Assembly (NCBI GenBank): GCA_009911035.1
Contig: QXWO01000014.1
Span: 1 to 64,000, forward strand
From: Lachnospiraceae bacterium
Lineage (GTDB): Bacteria; Bacillota; Clostridia; Lachnospirales; Lachnospiraceae
Direction: 5' to 3'
DNA: 64,000 nt
In this document: positions 24,669 to 32,531 of the stretch, in pieces
Layout of the letters: each line of letters begins with the position of its first letter
Numbering within the stretch: the stretch's first letter is position 1
Position numbers and translations under genes: made by a program
Notes under the pieces: generated by a model
Databases searched by the model: none
Seen by the model: the letters and a program-made list of their open reading frames with translations, nothing else
What the model was told of the DNA's origin: nothing

Positions 24669-26006
24669 TCATGATCCGGTTGTCCCCATGGAATGCTCCC
24701 ACTTATGGCCGCGATACCTAAGCCAGTAGCAGAGTGCCCGGAAAGCCCAGTCTATGGTCATGGCTATCCATACCCCCATCAGCCCACCGTCAAAATTTTT
24801 ACTGAAAAAGTATGCAAACCCAATCCGGAAACTCCACATGGAAATAATGGCTATGAGCATGGTCCAGACCACATCCCCTGCCGCACGCAGAGTGTTGGGC
24901 AGTGTAAAGGAGGGCACCCAGAAAATAACGGCAAGTACCGTATGCCACCGGATGACCTGCACTGCAAGGCTTTCCGTCTGGGGCGTCAGTTGGTAAATTT
25001 TCATCACCCATGGGGCAAATAGAAAAAGAAGTCCCGATATCAATGCGGTACACGATACCGCTATTATCATAAGCTTTTTCGTATAATATCTGGCCTGTTT
25101 AAAATCCCCGGCCCCAATGCACATGGAGGCAACTGACAGAAGCGCCAGATTAATGGCCTGCCCCGGCAGCACATTGAAGCTTGCCAACGTATTGCAGACG
25201 GCATTTGCTGCTATGGCATAAGTGCCAAAAGTGGAAATCAGGCTAAGCAGCAATATTTTCCCTAATTGGAACAGACTGTTTTCCAGCCCGTTTGGAATTC
25301 CGATATACAGGATCTTCTTGATCAGTCCAAAATCCATTTTCCATGTCGCCTGCCCGCCCAGAGAGATTGCCCTGCCCGGCTGGAACATTAGTACCATTAT
25401 AATAACTGCTGCCACAACCCTTGAAATAGTGGTTGCTATGGCTGCCCCCGCCACACCGATTTTTATCCCATAAATAAGAATTGCATTTCCTGCCAGATTA
25501 ATAAGATTCATGGCAATGGCTATCTCCATGGTTGTTTTTGAATCGTTCATGGCCCGGAACAACGCGGCACAAGAATTATAAACCGCAAGAGGACAGATCG
25601 AAATGGCCGTAATAACCAGATAAACTGTTGCGCTCTCCATGACTGCAGGCTCCACCTGTCCGAAAATCACCTTAAGAAGCGGTCTGTGAAAAGCCAGAAA
25701 AATAATTGTAACCGCAGCAGACAGCCATATGGAAAAAAGCACTAGCTGCCACGCCGAGCGACTGGCCTTTTCCGAATCCTTCTGTCCGAGGAAATGCCCT
25801 GCCGCCACAGCGCCGCCGGTTGCCAGTGCCGCCGTGATATTTATGATAAGAATATTGATGGTATCCACCAGGGAAACCCCGGACACCGCTGCCTCCCCTA
25901 CCCCCGCAATCATGACCGTATCCACCATTCCCACCAGAATGGCAAGAAGCTGTTCAAATACCAGCGGTATAATCAGTTTTTTCAAATCTCTGTTTGTGTA
26001 CAGCAT
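24669..26006 (-). CDS. MATE family efflux transporter
   Basis: A 445-aa, twelve-helix membrane protein of the MATE family, which exports drugs or metabolites in exchange for sodium or protons. Visible signatures include LVFEQLLAILVGMVDTVMIA at the N-terminus, AAGHFLGQKDSEKASR and the second-half counterpart LPGQAINLALLSVASMCIGA. The ATG at 26006 is preferred; a TTG at 26024 with GGGTGGG upstream would add six residues. Substrate unknown. Confidence 0.92.
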   Translation of the reverse strand: MLYTNRDLKKLIIPLVFEQLLAILVGMVDTVMIAGVGEAAVSGVSLVDTINILIINITAALATGGAVAAGHFLGQKDSEKASRSAWQLVLFSIWLSAAVTIIFLAFHRPLLKVIFGQVEPAVMESATVYLVITAISICPLAVYNSCAALFRAMNDSKTTMEIAIAMNLINLAGNAILIYGIKIGVAGAAIATTISRVVAAVIIMVLMFQPGRAISLGGQATWKMDFGLIKKILYIGIPNGLENSLFQLGKILLLSLISTFGTYAIAANAVCNTLASFNVLPGQAINLALLSVASMCIGAGDFKQARYYTKKLMIIAVSCTALISGLLFLFAPWVMKIYQLTPQTESLAVQVIRWHTVLAVIFWVPSFTLPNTLRAAGDVVWTMLIAIISMWSFRIGFAYFFSKNFDGGLMGVWIAMTIDWAFRALCYWLRYRGHKWEHSMGTTGS

Positions 26007-26103
26007 ATTAACATCCCTGCCCAAAATCCCACCCTTTTGTTACCTGCCATTATAGCACGGATTCGACTGCCGCAACAACATGTAAAAATCAACTCCTCGA
26101 ATG

Positions 26104-26149
26104 AAAAATGACGTTCCACATTTTCAATCGTGAAACGTCATTATTTTTT
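26104..26149 (-). terminator. spoIIID terminator
   Basis: AATGACGTT and AACGTCATT arms form a hairpin flanked by A and T runs, 17 bp beyond the spoIIID stop. Works on the minus strand; a bidirectional role is possible. Confidence 0.7.
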
Positions 26150-26165
26150 AAATTTAACCCTCTCA

Positions 26166-26423
26166 TTACTCATAATGCATATGCTGATATTTTTCTTTCG
26201 TCGCCATTCCTCCTCTGATATGCCGCTCCTGTTTATTCACATCCAAAACCTTTCTTGCTTCCCTTGCCAGGGAAGGATTAACCTGCGTGAGCCTTTCTGT
26301 CACATCCTTATGAACCGTAGACTTTGATATTCCAAACGCCTTCGCCGTCTGTCTCACAGTGGCATTGTTGTCAATGATATAATTGGCAATATCGATTGCT
26401 CGTTCCTCGATATAATCTTTCAA
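26166..26423 (-). CDS. spoIIID: Stage III sporulation transcriptional regulator SpoIIID
   Basis: An 85-aa HTH regulator that switches mother-cell gene expression during sporulation. The match to B. subtilis SpoIIID is clear: DYIEERAIDIANYI, FGISKSTVHKDVTERL, NPSLAREARKVLD and RHIRGGMATKEKY. The start is probably the TTG at 26423, with GAGGGG 7 nt upstream, which aligns with the B. subtilis N-terminus. A TTG five codons earlier lacks a site. It shows that the organism is an endospore former. Confidence 0.95.
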   Translation of the reverse strand: MKDYIEERAIDIANYIIDNNATVRQTAKAFGISKSTVHKDVTERLTQVNPSLAREARKVLDVNKQERHIRGGMATKEKYQHMHYE

Positions 26424-26600
26424 AGGAATTCCCCTCAAAACACTTTTTTACATTGTATGAAGCATTCTGAAGGGTTATGACAATTCCCTTTTCCCTATTT
26501 TTGCCCCTGTACCCTTTCCATTTTTCACTTAAATCCCCCTGCCGTCAGAACTTTAGACCGCTGCTTTCTTTCTGCAAAAATACGCTTTAGGGATTCTTAC

Positions 26601-27416
26601 CTATGAAATTCCCGGTTGGACACTGTCCTCAAACTGCCGGGCCCACTCCTGTGCCCCTTCCTCGATCTCTTCTGTCAGTTCCTCGATCCGCTTCTGCATT
26701 TCCAATGGATATTTTTCCGACTCCCCATACCCAAGAAACGCATCTATGAAATCCTGTCCAAGATGGACTTTCCAGCATTCCTTTTCCCTATAAACCTGCA
26801 CAGTGACACTGACGGTGCACACATCCTCCTCACCCAGGGTATCCATGATGGCCGCCAGGTCTTCTGCTGCATTTGTCAGCCTGAACATCCCCTTCACGAA
26901 CTGCCCGACTCCGAATTCTCCTCCATTTGCCAGATATTCCAGTTCATATATCTCATATTTCCCTATCACCTTCGCCATGTCGATATTGGTAATCTCCATA
27001 TCAACCTCCGCCCTGTCGGCCTCCTGTTTCACATCCCTTATCTCCCAAGTCAGACGGGCAAGGGATTTTTCCGCCAGCTTATAATTAGCTTCATACCGCG
27101 CACCTTTTTTCCATCCCGTATTCATCAGGTCATTAAAAACACGGTATTCCTTTTCTACCGGAAACCCCAGCCAGTTCCGGCGGGTGCCTGCGTAATTGTC
27201 CGTATATGCATTAAAAGCTTTCATATCCAGCTCTTTCAACGCTTCCATGGCTGCCTGCACTGCTTCCTCCGGCGTACTTAGTTCCGTCTCTGTCCTATCC
27301 ACTTCTGCCTGCTGCCCTGCACAGGCGTAAAGAAACAAAACACTGATTCCAAGCAGTATAGCCGCGCCTGCTTTCCATCCCTCTCCAGTCTTCCACTTTT
27401 TTATGTTGACTCTCAT
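26601..27416 (-). CDS. Conserved lipoprotein, unknown function
   Basis: A 271-aa exported lipoprotein. A basic N-terminus and hydrophobic helix end in the lipobox LYAC. The mature part begins with TPEEAVQAAMEALKELDMKA, a helix typical of NTF2-like/DUF4878-style domains, then a beta-rich domain and a Glu-rich C-terminal helix. Start at 27416 with AAGGAGG. It lies 150 bp past the histidine kinase gene in the same direction and could share its regulation. Confidence 0.7.
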   Translation of the reverse strand: MRVNIKKWKTGEGWKAGAAILLGISVLFLYACAGQQAEVDRTETELSTPEEAVQAAMEALKELDMKAFNAYTDNYAGTRRNWLGFPVEKEYRVFNDLMNTGWKKGARYEANYKLAEKSLARLTWEIRDVKQEADRAEVDMEITNIDMAKVIGKYEIYELEYLANGGEFGVGQFVKGMFRLTNAAEDLAAIMDTLGEEDVCTVSVTVQVYREKECWKVHLGQDFIDAFLGYGESEKYPLEMQKRIEELTEEIEEGAQEWARQFEDSVQPGIS

Positions 27417-27566
27417 TTCTGCCTCCTTTTCCTTGATTCCAAGCCCACAAATTATCAGACTTAGTACTACACCTTGTTGTTTTTTCTTATAGTGTATTTC
27501 CCCAGTATAAGACAGGCAATATCCACGGCACAAATCGACGGCTGGCAGGCAAAAAAAGACTGTGCC

Positions 27567-28856
27567 TTAAGCTGATATGGGAATCATGGCTGAAAAGCTA
27601 AACCAGCCTTCCTCACACCGGATAACGCTTGTACCGGCATTTTTCTTTATGACAGTTTCCACATTTAAAAGACCGATTCCATGATTCAGGACATCCTGCT
27701 TGGTGGTGGCAGCTTTGCCGCCCTCAACCCTCACAGGCTCTTTCACGGGATTTCTGACAGAGAGAATCAATTCTCCCTCCTCAAGCATCATTTTAAATTG
27801 AATAATTTTATTTTTATCCAGCTTTCCGCAGGCTTCTATAGCATTGTCAATTAAATTTACCAGCAAAGTGACAATTTCCTCCTCACTTATCGTAAGTTCC
27901 GACAAATCATTGACTGCTATGGTCATGACAATGCCCTTCTCGCCGGCTTCCTGGTACTTCTGGTTCAGCACCACGTTGACCACCGTATGGTTTGCATTGA
28001 TATGATCAGCGCTTTTCTTGATTCCTCCTGTAAGTTTTGCTATGTAAGCAAGCGTCTCTTTCGTCCTGCCTTCCTCCAGCATACCCTGTATGCAGGCAAG
28101 CTGGTTTTTATAGTCATGCAGATATTTCCTCTGCTGTTCATAATTTTTCTGCATATTATGATACATATTCATCTGATTTTTCGTCTGCTCATGAAGGAGC
28201 CGGAGCCTGTGCATTTCAGCCTCTTTTTCAAGAAGATTCCCTGTCAGATAAAAGGCGCACAAGCTGATAATAACCACCCCCAGATTGATAATCAGGCGCA
28301 CTTGATTCTCCAGGGCACTGTCACCCCTGTCCCAGGGCAGCATGATAAGGGCCACAATGACCACCAGACTGATGATGGGAAATATTCCAAACCGTTCCCA
28401 TTGCATTTCCATCAATTTATGCACACTTTTCTTACATTTATAATGAAAGACCAGCATCAGACACAGGTGAATACCTGCCACAATCTCCTCTCCCAGGCAG
28501 TCCATTTTTCCTGCCATCCCATAGGGAAGCATGAAAATGACAGAGGCTGTCAGTATTGTCTCCATCCAGTAGATACAACAAAATAATATAGATAAAAGCA
28601 GGTTATGAAATGGTTTTATCCTGAAATATAGCTGGGCGGCAAGGGCAATCACGACCGCCAGACGGACCGGCTGGAAAATATATGGCGGAACCGGGGTATA
28701 GGCAATCAGCATAAACCCTGCCGCAAATACCAGAATCACTGTTTTTCCGGTCCATCCTTGTCTCCATTCCCTTTTCTGGGCAATCGTTCCAAAGTATAAG
28801 CAGCAACTGACTGCGTTTATAACCGAAAATAAAGTGATGCCAATAAAATTCTCCAT
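27567..28856 (-). CDS. GHKL sensor histidine kinase (AgrC-type)
   Basis: A 429-aa membrane kinase. About 200 residues hold several hydrophobic helices. A coiled segment (KNYEQQRKYLHDYKNQLACI) has the phosphoacceptor His in HDYKN. The ATPase has the N box LLVNLIDNAIEAC and a GIGLLNVETVIKK G box. This class often senses peptides or envelope signals. Its ATG overlaps the regulator stop (TAATG), so the pair is translated together. Confidence 0.9.
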   Translation of the reverse strand: MENFIGITLFSVINAVSCCLYFGTIAQKREWRQGWTGKTVILVFAAGFMLIAYTPVPPYIFQPVRLAVVIALAAQLYFRIKPFHNLLLSILFCCIYWMETILTASVIFMLPYGMAGKMDCLGEEIVAGIHLCLMLVFHYKCKKSVHKLMEMQWERFGIFPIISLVVIVALIMLPWDRGDSALENQVRLIINLGVVIISLCAFYLTGNLLEKEAEMHRLRLLHEQTKNQMNMYHNMQKNYEQQRKYLHDYKNQLACIQGMLEEGRTKETLAYIAKLTGGIKKSADHINANHTVVNVVLNQKYQEAGEKGIVMTIAVNDLSELTISEEEIVTLLVNLIDNAIEACGKLDKNKIIQFKMMLEEGELILSVRNPVKEPVRVEGGKAATTKQDVLNHGIGLLNVETVIKKNAGTSVIRCEEGWFSFSAMIPISA

Positions 28857-29569
28857 TACAATACCCCTTTATACGCTACAAAAGTCTCTTTTGCCGCCCG
28901 GAATCTGGGACGCGGAACCGGAAGTTCCTCCCCTGTATCCAGAAAAGCCGTATAATTGTTAATTTTTCGTATATGCTTCATGTTCACCAGATAGCTTTTA
29001 TGGATGCGCAAAAAATGAAAGCCGGACAATTTCTCCTCCACCCAGTCCAGCTTTTCATAAATCTGATATTTTACAATTTCAGCCTCCATATAAAAGAAGA
29101 CCGATTTGTGCTTCCTGCTCTCCACGTAAAGAATGTTGTCCGTGTACAGTTTTCTCTCCCCTTCCATAAAAGAAAAGGAAACTTGGGCTATCTTCATTTT
29201 TTCCATGACCGCATCCATACACTCTGTCATGGCCGTATCCAGCGTATCCTTCATAATATAGCGCACCGCATTCACCTTATAGCCTTCCAGCGCAAAATTG
29301 ATAAATGCCGTCACCAGAACCAGGTAAGTGTCAGAATGAAAAGCCCGCATCTGCATGGCTGCCTGAATCCCGTCCACCTTTTCCATATTGATATCCATAA
29401 ACACAATGTCATATTTTACCCTGTTTTCACAGTGCTTTAAAAATTCCTCCCCAGACAAAAACAATTGAATCCTGTATTCCAGACTGCGCTCTGCCAGATA
29501 TTTTTCCAGCAGTCTCTGTATCTTTTCCCTGTAAAAACTTTCATCGTCGCATACTGCAATTTCCAGCAT
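28856..29569 (-). CDS. LytTR response regulator
   Basis: A 237-aa AgrA/LytR-type regulator. The receiver has CDDE at the start, the phosphorylated Asp in VFMDINMEKVDG and the Lys in YIMKD. The C-terminal LytTR DNA-binding domain has ILYVESRKHKSVFFY, FLRIHKSYLVNMKHI and PVPRPRFRAAK. The ATG at 29569 is preferred (GAGGTG 6 nt upstream). Partner of the downstream GHKL kinase. Confidence 0.93.
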   Translation of the reverse strand: MLEIAVCDDESFYREKIQRLLEKYLAERSLEYRIQLFLSGEEFLKHCENRVKYDIVFMDINMEKVDGIQAAMQMRAFHSDTYLVLVTAFINFALEGYKVNAVRYIMKDTLDTAMTECMDAVMEKMKIAQVSFSFMEGERKLYTDNILYVESRKHKSVFFYMEAEIVKYQIYEKLDWVEEKLSGFHFLRIHKSYLVNMKHIRKINNYTAFLDTGEELPVPRPRFRAAKETFVAYKGVL

Positions 29570-29647
29570 ATCCAGCACCTCATATATTTATTCTGCCTTT
29601 TAATTTTCAAACACGCTATGGTATTAGCACATCTGTCTGCTTACTAA

Positions 29648-29676
29648 ATTATACTTTCATGACATTTAAATTACAA
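29648..29676 (-). promoter_or_regulatory. Promoter of two-component operon
   Basis: TTGTAA (29671-29676) and TATAAT (29648-29653) 17 nt apart on the minus strand, about 80 bp before the regulator start. Confidence 0.65.
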
Positions 29677-29708
29677 CTGCCGCAGTTTTTCAAAGCTGTA
29701 AACTGCGC

Positions 29709-29737
29709 TTGCTTTTCAGATGAACCCATGCTATACT
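29709..29737 (+). promoter_or_regulatory. queT promoter
   Basis: TTGCTT (29709-29714) and TATACT (29732-29737) 17 nt apart, upstream of the preQ1 leader and divergent from the two-component promoter. Confidence 0.6.
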
Positions 29738-29784
29738 GTGAAACGTTGGGATTCCAAAATTTAGGGATTCACAGCAAATATACT

Positions 29785-29827
29785 GGTGAGTTCGAGACCT
29801 TCCTCACCTAAAACAAAACTAAAGGAG
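29785..29827 (+). ncRNA. preQ1-I riboswitch
   Basis: P1 is GGTGAG (29785-29790) with CTCACC (29803-29808) around a 12-nt loop starting TTC. An A-rich tail with ACTAAAGGAG follows, so the tail that forms the pseudoknot runs straight into the ribosome site of queT. Size, loop length and tail match the class I preQ1 aptamer known from B. subtilis. Binding of preQ1 should hide the ribosome site and reduce transporter synthesis. Confidence 0.85.
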
Positions 29828-29835
29828 AACAAAAT

Positions 29836-30372
29836 ATGAAAAACCAATCTTCAGTAACAACCATTGTCCAGGCAGCAATGATTGCTGCTCTCTATGTTGT
29901 GCTTACCTATTTAGCCAGCATTTTGGGCCTGGCCAGCTATGTCGTGCAGGTCCGCTTTTCCGAGGCTCTTACTATTCTGCCTTATTTCACACCAGCCGCC
30001 ATACCGGGGCTTTTTATCGGGTGCCTGCTTTCTAACATACTTACAGGCTGTGCAGTCCCCGATATCATTTTCGGCAGCCTTGCCACCTTATTTGCCGCTG
30101 TCCTCACTTATAAACTGCGCAGATTCAAATGGATGGCACCCATTCCCCCTATCGTGGCCAACGCAGTTGTTGTTCCCTTTGTGTTACTCTACGCTTACGG
30201 CGCAGGCCCCTTGTGGTTGTCCTTCATCACCGTGACCGCCGGAGAAATCATTTCCTGCGGTGTGCTGGGCATGATTCTTTTGTCTGTTCTGGAAAAATAT
30301 AAAACCAAGATTTTTGCAGACAACTTCCAGCCACAAACCGACGCCCTGCCCATCAAAAAGAACCCCATGTAA
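29836..30372 (+). CDS. queT: QueT-type queuosine precursor transporter
   Basis: A 178-aa membrane protein of the QueT family (energy-coupling-factor substrate-binding type) that imports queuosine precursors such as preQ1. Family marks are VRFSEALTILPYFTPAAIPGL and ILTGCAVPDIIFGSLATLFA. Several hydrophobic helices fill the protein. The preQ1-I riboswitch directly upstream independently supports the assignment. Confidence 0.93.
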   Translation: MKNQSSVTTIVQAAMIAALYVVLTYLASILGLASYVVQVRFSEALTILPYFTPAAIPGLFIGCLLSNILTGCAVPDIIFGSLATLFAAVLTYKLRRFKWMAPIPPIVANAVVVPFVLLYAYGAGPLWLSFITVTAGEIISCGVLGMILLSVLEKYKTKIFADNFQPQTDALPIKKNPM

Positions 30373-30396
30373 CACTTGGAAATCCCTATACAAACT

Positions 30397-30439
30397 GGAT
30401 GGAATGCCTCTTATAAACGCTGTAAGGGGCATTCCATCC
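30397..30439. terminator. Hairpin between queT and DUF4097 gene
   Basis: Perfect 12-bp arms GGATGGAATGCC and GGCATTCCATCC around an 18-nt loop between two convergent genes. The T-run is weak, so its strength is uncertain. Confidence 0.55.
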
Positions 30440-30475
30440 TATACCGTGCCAAACCAGTCTGCCGGCAGCACTGGT

Positions 30476-31465
30476 TTAATTCCGCTCTATACGCACATTT
30501 CCGCTCCCAGCCTCCATAGTAATTGTGGGCCCTTTTCCTTCTCCCACATCTCCCTCTCCATGGTTTCCCTTTTTATTAAAGGACAACTGATTCTCAAAAT
30601 CTGTATAGATATTGCCGCTTCCGGTATCCGCCCGGAAATGGAAGCTTAGATCTGCAGGTATTTCCAGACTGCTGTTCCCGCTGTTTGTGCAGATTGCAAT
30701 ATCCCCGGTCACTTTCGGTGCTTCCGCCTTTACGTTTCCGCTCCTGGATTTCATCTCCCCGCTCCCAATCACTTCCTTTAGCAGGATGTTTCCGCTTCCA
30801 GACTGCACATTTAACACTCCTTCCAGCTTGTTACCGTTAATATTGCCACTTCTGGTCTGTAAAGAGATATTTCCTTTCAGCTTTTCTGCACTTATATTTC
30901 CGCTTCCTGCCTGCAGAGAGATTTCCTCCGCCGTGCTCTCCCCCCATTTGATATTTCCGCTTCCGGCTTTTGCCTGGATGGACTTCACCACCTCCAGTGA
31001 CCCCGGCTGGCATGTAATGTTGCCGCTTCCGGTTTCCACCCAGAATTCCTCCAGACGTTTTTCGGGAACATAGACCTCAATTCTCTCCCCTCCGCCCCAG
31101 AAGAATCCGAAAACAACAAATGTCCGCGTATTTGCACCCTCTATCAGCACTTCCCCGTCCTCATAAGTGACGCTGGCTTTTGCTTCAGGCCTGCTGCTGT
31201 ATAAATATTCTTTTACAACTACCGTGTCATCCTTTGAAGGATAAATCTTGATATTCTTGCCACCGTAAATCAAATTCACCCGGTCCGCCTTATCCCCCTC
31301 TATTTCTATGGTATTCCTTAATTCAGCCCTGCCTCCGAAGGAAAAAAACTGTATGCCTCCGCCCCCTTGTTTCAAAGCGCTGGCAACACTCATTTGGCAA
31401 ATCAGCGCCATGCTCGAAAGTACAACGGCAGCGCCAAAGAGCAAAATCACTTTATTATTCTTCAT
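30476..31465 (-). CDS. DUF4097 repeat protein, membrane anchored
   Basis: A 329-aa protein with one N-terminal membrane segment (VILLFGAAVVLSSMALICQM) and an extracellular DUF4097 beta-solenoid. Nine SGN turns recur about every 20 residues (ETGSGNITC, KAGSGNIKW, QAGSGNISAE and so on), one per solenoid rung. The start at 31465 is chosen because GGTGG precedes it; 31477 is possible. It overlaps the XRE regulator gene by about 10 bp, so the two are coupled. Family function is unknown but is usually tied to envelope stress regulation. Confidence 0.8.
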   Translation of the reverse strand: MKNNKVILLFGAAVVLSSMALICQMSVASALKQGGGGIQFFSFGGRAELRNTIEIEGDKADRVNLIYGGKNIKIYPSKDDTVVVKEYLYSSRPEAKASVTYEDGEVLIEGANTRTFVVFGFFWGGGERIEVYVPEKRLEEFWVETGSGNITCQPGSLEVVKSIQAKAGSGNIKWGESTAEEISLQAGSGNISAEKLKGNISLQTRSGNINGNKLEGVLNVQSGSGNILLKEVIGSGEMKSRSGNVKAEAPKVTGDIAICTNSGNSSLEIPADLSFHFRADTGSGNIYTDFENQLSFNKKGNHGEGDVGEGKGPTITMEAGSGNVRIERN

Positions 31466-32303
31466 ATGGGCCACCATTTCCTTCCGTCCTGTTTTCCTCC
31501 CACTCACTATTTCCTCCGCTCTGCCTGCTCTTAAGGGCCCGGAAATAGGATACCATAGAATAATATAAAGGTATCGTCAGGAATATCACCCACCCGGGAT
31601 GCCATACATACCAGAAAATACCTATACACAGATAAATCAGCGTTGCCAGCACAGGATAGGCAAAGCAGAAAGCATTTCTTTTTTCTACTGCTTCCAGCAG
31701 AGAGTACCAGATCGGTATCAGCAGAAATAAAAGCCAGCCCGGATGCCATGCACCATAGACACATCCAATAATAAGATAAGCAATACAGACAACCGTTGCC
31801 ATGGGAACCCCCATCCTTAGGAATATCCCTTTGTCATATCTCTCACCGTTGACATAGACGCCGTTTCTGTCAATATGAACGTTGTCACCGCCTCTTTTAT
31901 CGTCCACGTGGATGCCGTTCCATCCCACATGGACCTCTCCCCCTGCATCCTTTACATGGACCCCTTCAAAGCCTACATGGACATACTCATCCTTTCTGCG
32001 GCCGCTACCTGTGCCTGGGGCCTCCTGCCCCGGAGGAGCCGCAGGAACGATCTCCCCCGCACGATCTTTTTCTGCATCTTCCAAAGGTCCTGGGATTTCC
32101 TCATCCGTTTTTAAAAGTTCATCCAGCGAAATGCCATAGAGCCGTGACAGCAAAATCAGATTATCGGTATCCGGGGACGCCTCCGCCCGCTCCCATTTAC
32201 TCACTGCCTGTCTGCTGATCCCCAGCTTCTCTGCCAAAGCTTCCTGTGAAAGATTATTGCCTTTCCTTAAATTGACCAGCCGGTTTGCAATCTCAATATT
32301 CAT
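31455..32303 (-). CDS. Membrane-bound XRE regulator with VHV repeats
   Basis: A 282-aa protein: an XRE HTH at residues 1-65 (LSQEALAEKLGISRQAVSKW), an acidic/Pro-rich linker, four beta repeats built on VHV-x4-(G)-V/I-HV, then four hydrophobic helices in two similar halves with repeated WHPGW. It resembles HTH-2TM regulators that pair with DUF4097 proteins. Start at 32303 with GGGAGG. It probably senses an envelope signal together with the DUF4097 protein it overlaps. Confidence 0.75.
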   Translation of the reverse strand: MNIEIANRLVNLRKGNNLSQEALAEKLGISRQAVSKWERAEASPDTDNLILLSRLYGISLDELLKTDEEIPGPLEDAEKDRAGEIVPAAPPGQEAPGTGSGRRKDEYVHVGFEGVHVKDAGGEVHVGWNGIHVDDKRGGDNVHIDRNGVYVNGERYDKGIFLRMGVPMATVVCIAYLIIGCVYGAWHPGWLLFLLIPIWYSLLEAVEKRNAFCFAYPVLATLIYLCIGIFWYVWHPGWVIFLTIPLYYSMVSYFRALKSRQSGGNSEWEENRTEGNGGPYEE

Positions 32304-32440
32304 ATTCAACCTCCCTATTGCTACAACATGCAAATTTGTGGCAGCACAAACCTGTTTCGTGAAATGTAGAAAATCCCTGTCCGCATATTGGGCCAGATTC
32401 GATTTTCTTTTCACCTTATTTTTGTCTGCTTCTTTGACAG

Positions 32441-32506
32441 ATTATAGGAAATCTCCCTCTGGTTGCACAACCAACTCTGGTTTGAATCACCGCAACTATT
32501 GGTTGC
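32441..32506 (-). promoter_or_regulatory. Promoter with candidate operators for XRE gene
   Basis: On the minus strand TTGTGC (32465-32470) and TATAAT (32441-32446) are 18 nt apart. The -35 lies inside the dyad GGTTG-CA-CAACC (32461-32472), and a second dyad, GCAAC-tattg-GTTGC, follows at 32492-32506. The placement suggests autoregulation. Confidence 0.45.
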
Positions 32507-32531
32507 AGACCGCATAAATACGCCGTTTTAT

